This document shows, in pieces, positions 20,973-21,221 of a stretch of DNA of 21,221 nucleotides (position 1 is the stretch's first letter; each line of letters begins with the position of its first letter). The notes beneath the pieces are model-generated. The model ran no database searches. It was not told the origin of the DNA and saw only the letters and a list, made by a program, of their open reading frames with translations. The stretch covers positions 288,660 through 309,880 of the forward strand of contig BJOX01000191.1 of the NCBI GenBank assembly GCA_009731375.1. Direction: 5' to 3'. The position numbers were made by a program, and so were the translations under genes. Source of the DNA: Paulinella micropora (Eukaryota; Cercozoa; Imbricatea; Euglyphida).

Positions 20973-21021
<49 letters not shown>
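20957..21021. repeat. TATC microsatellite
   Basis: TATC units begin about 11 bases after the donor at 20946 and end in a tctcatcag acceptor-like sequence. Confidence 0.95.
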
Positions 21022-21027
21022 CATCAG

Positions 21028-21221
21028 TTGATCTCATCACTTACTCCACGGAGTGAACCAAGGCCACTTGAGGTGTCACTGACCCTCCCTTGGGCTTGGT
21101 TTTTTGAAATGGGTGCCATCTGTCGACAGACAGAGAATTAGGGGATGGTGTGGGTGTGCTGGGCCCGTGGTGGGGTGCCTTATGTGTGCCTAGCCATACG
21201 CCTATAAGTCACATGCCGAAA
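21028..21221. other. Unique 3' block, possible last exon or non-coding
   Basis: After catcag the phase-matched frame meets TGA at once, which would end the protein at CRDR. A later acceptor (aaccaag at about 21062) in phase gives PLEVSLTLPWAWFFEMGA and stops at TAG 21139. Neither is convincing. The family usually has more membrane helices, so the true next exon may lie beyond the window. Confidence 0.3.

Overview
This is eukaryotic draft sequence with four N gaps, made mostly of microsatellites: tetranucleotide (TATC/GATA, CATA/GTAT), trinucleotide (CTA, GGA, CAA) and pentanucleotide (TAATA, TTAGA, TTATG) arrays. Long open frames on both strands translate only these repeats (YLSI, HTYI, VCMY, poly-T/Y/L) and I do not treat them as genes. 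Short non-repetitive islands of 20-230 bases sit between the arrays. Read with GT-AG splicing on the + strand, these islands form one multi-exon gene that is cut by both window edges. The intron phases fit from exon to exon at almost every junction that can be tested.

The 3' exons (16135-20945) encode a conserved-looking membrane segment with KFKILISFIQ, a WP motif, LDFVQLDFIPWNSVSCV, and a hydrophobic stretch TVPVAIFLLCLAIANLVY. I recognise this as like the C-terminal multi-pass region of the protist 'GCC2 and GCC3 domain' (ephrin-receptor-like) membrane proteins, which are common in apicomplexans, oomycetes and related groups. No GCC repeats lie in the window; they would be upstream. The preceding exons encode a long charged, low-complexity region (proline-rich, Lys/Arg-rich, Glu/Gln-rich, Gly-rich, acidic). 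The gene type, long repeats and homopolymer-rich protein suggest an alveolate, perhaps a coccidian apicomplexan, but a stramenopile or another protist cannot be excluded.

Layout: 52-146 polyproline exon; 965-3060 about 20 copies of a 27-nt phase-0 microexon unit; 3253-5050 a CTA-type triplet desert; 5063-5782 five copies of the [13 protein letters not shown] exon; 6415-6906 two charged exons; 7300-8300 an inverted TATC/CTC versus GATA/GAG landscape with a Glu/Gln-rich candidate exon; 8877-9104 a Gly-rich exon; 9123-10535 AT-rich repeats; 10544-10694 a basic exon; 11572-12430 acidic exons with a second, 21-nt microexon array; 12684-13237 two further exons, the second duplicated across gaps; 14516-15787 an exon array set in TA repeats; 16135-20945 the membrane-domain exons; 18848-19505 a small element with 165-bp direct repeats; 20702-20822 two hairpins.

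The main discovery is that about two thirds of the recognisable exons have one or more partial or full 'echo' copies beside them, separated by microsatellite. In two places the echoes are whole, frame-neutral microexons with their own acceptor and donor. This looks like microsatellite-mediated exon-end duplication that can lengthen a protein by tandem peptide repeats.
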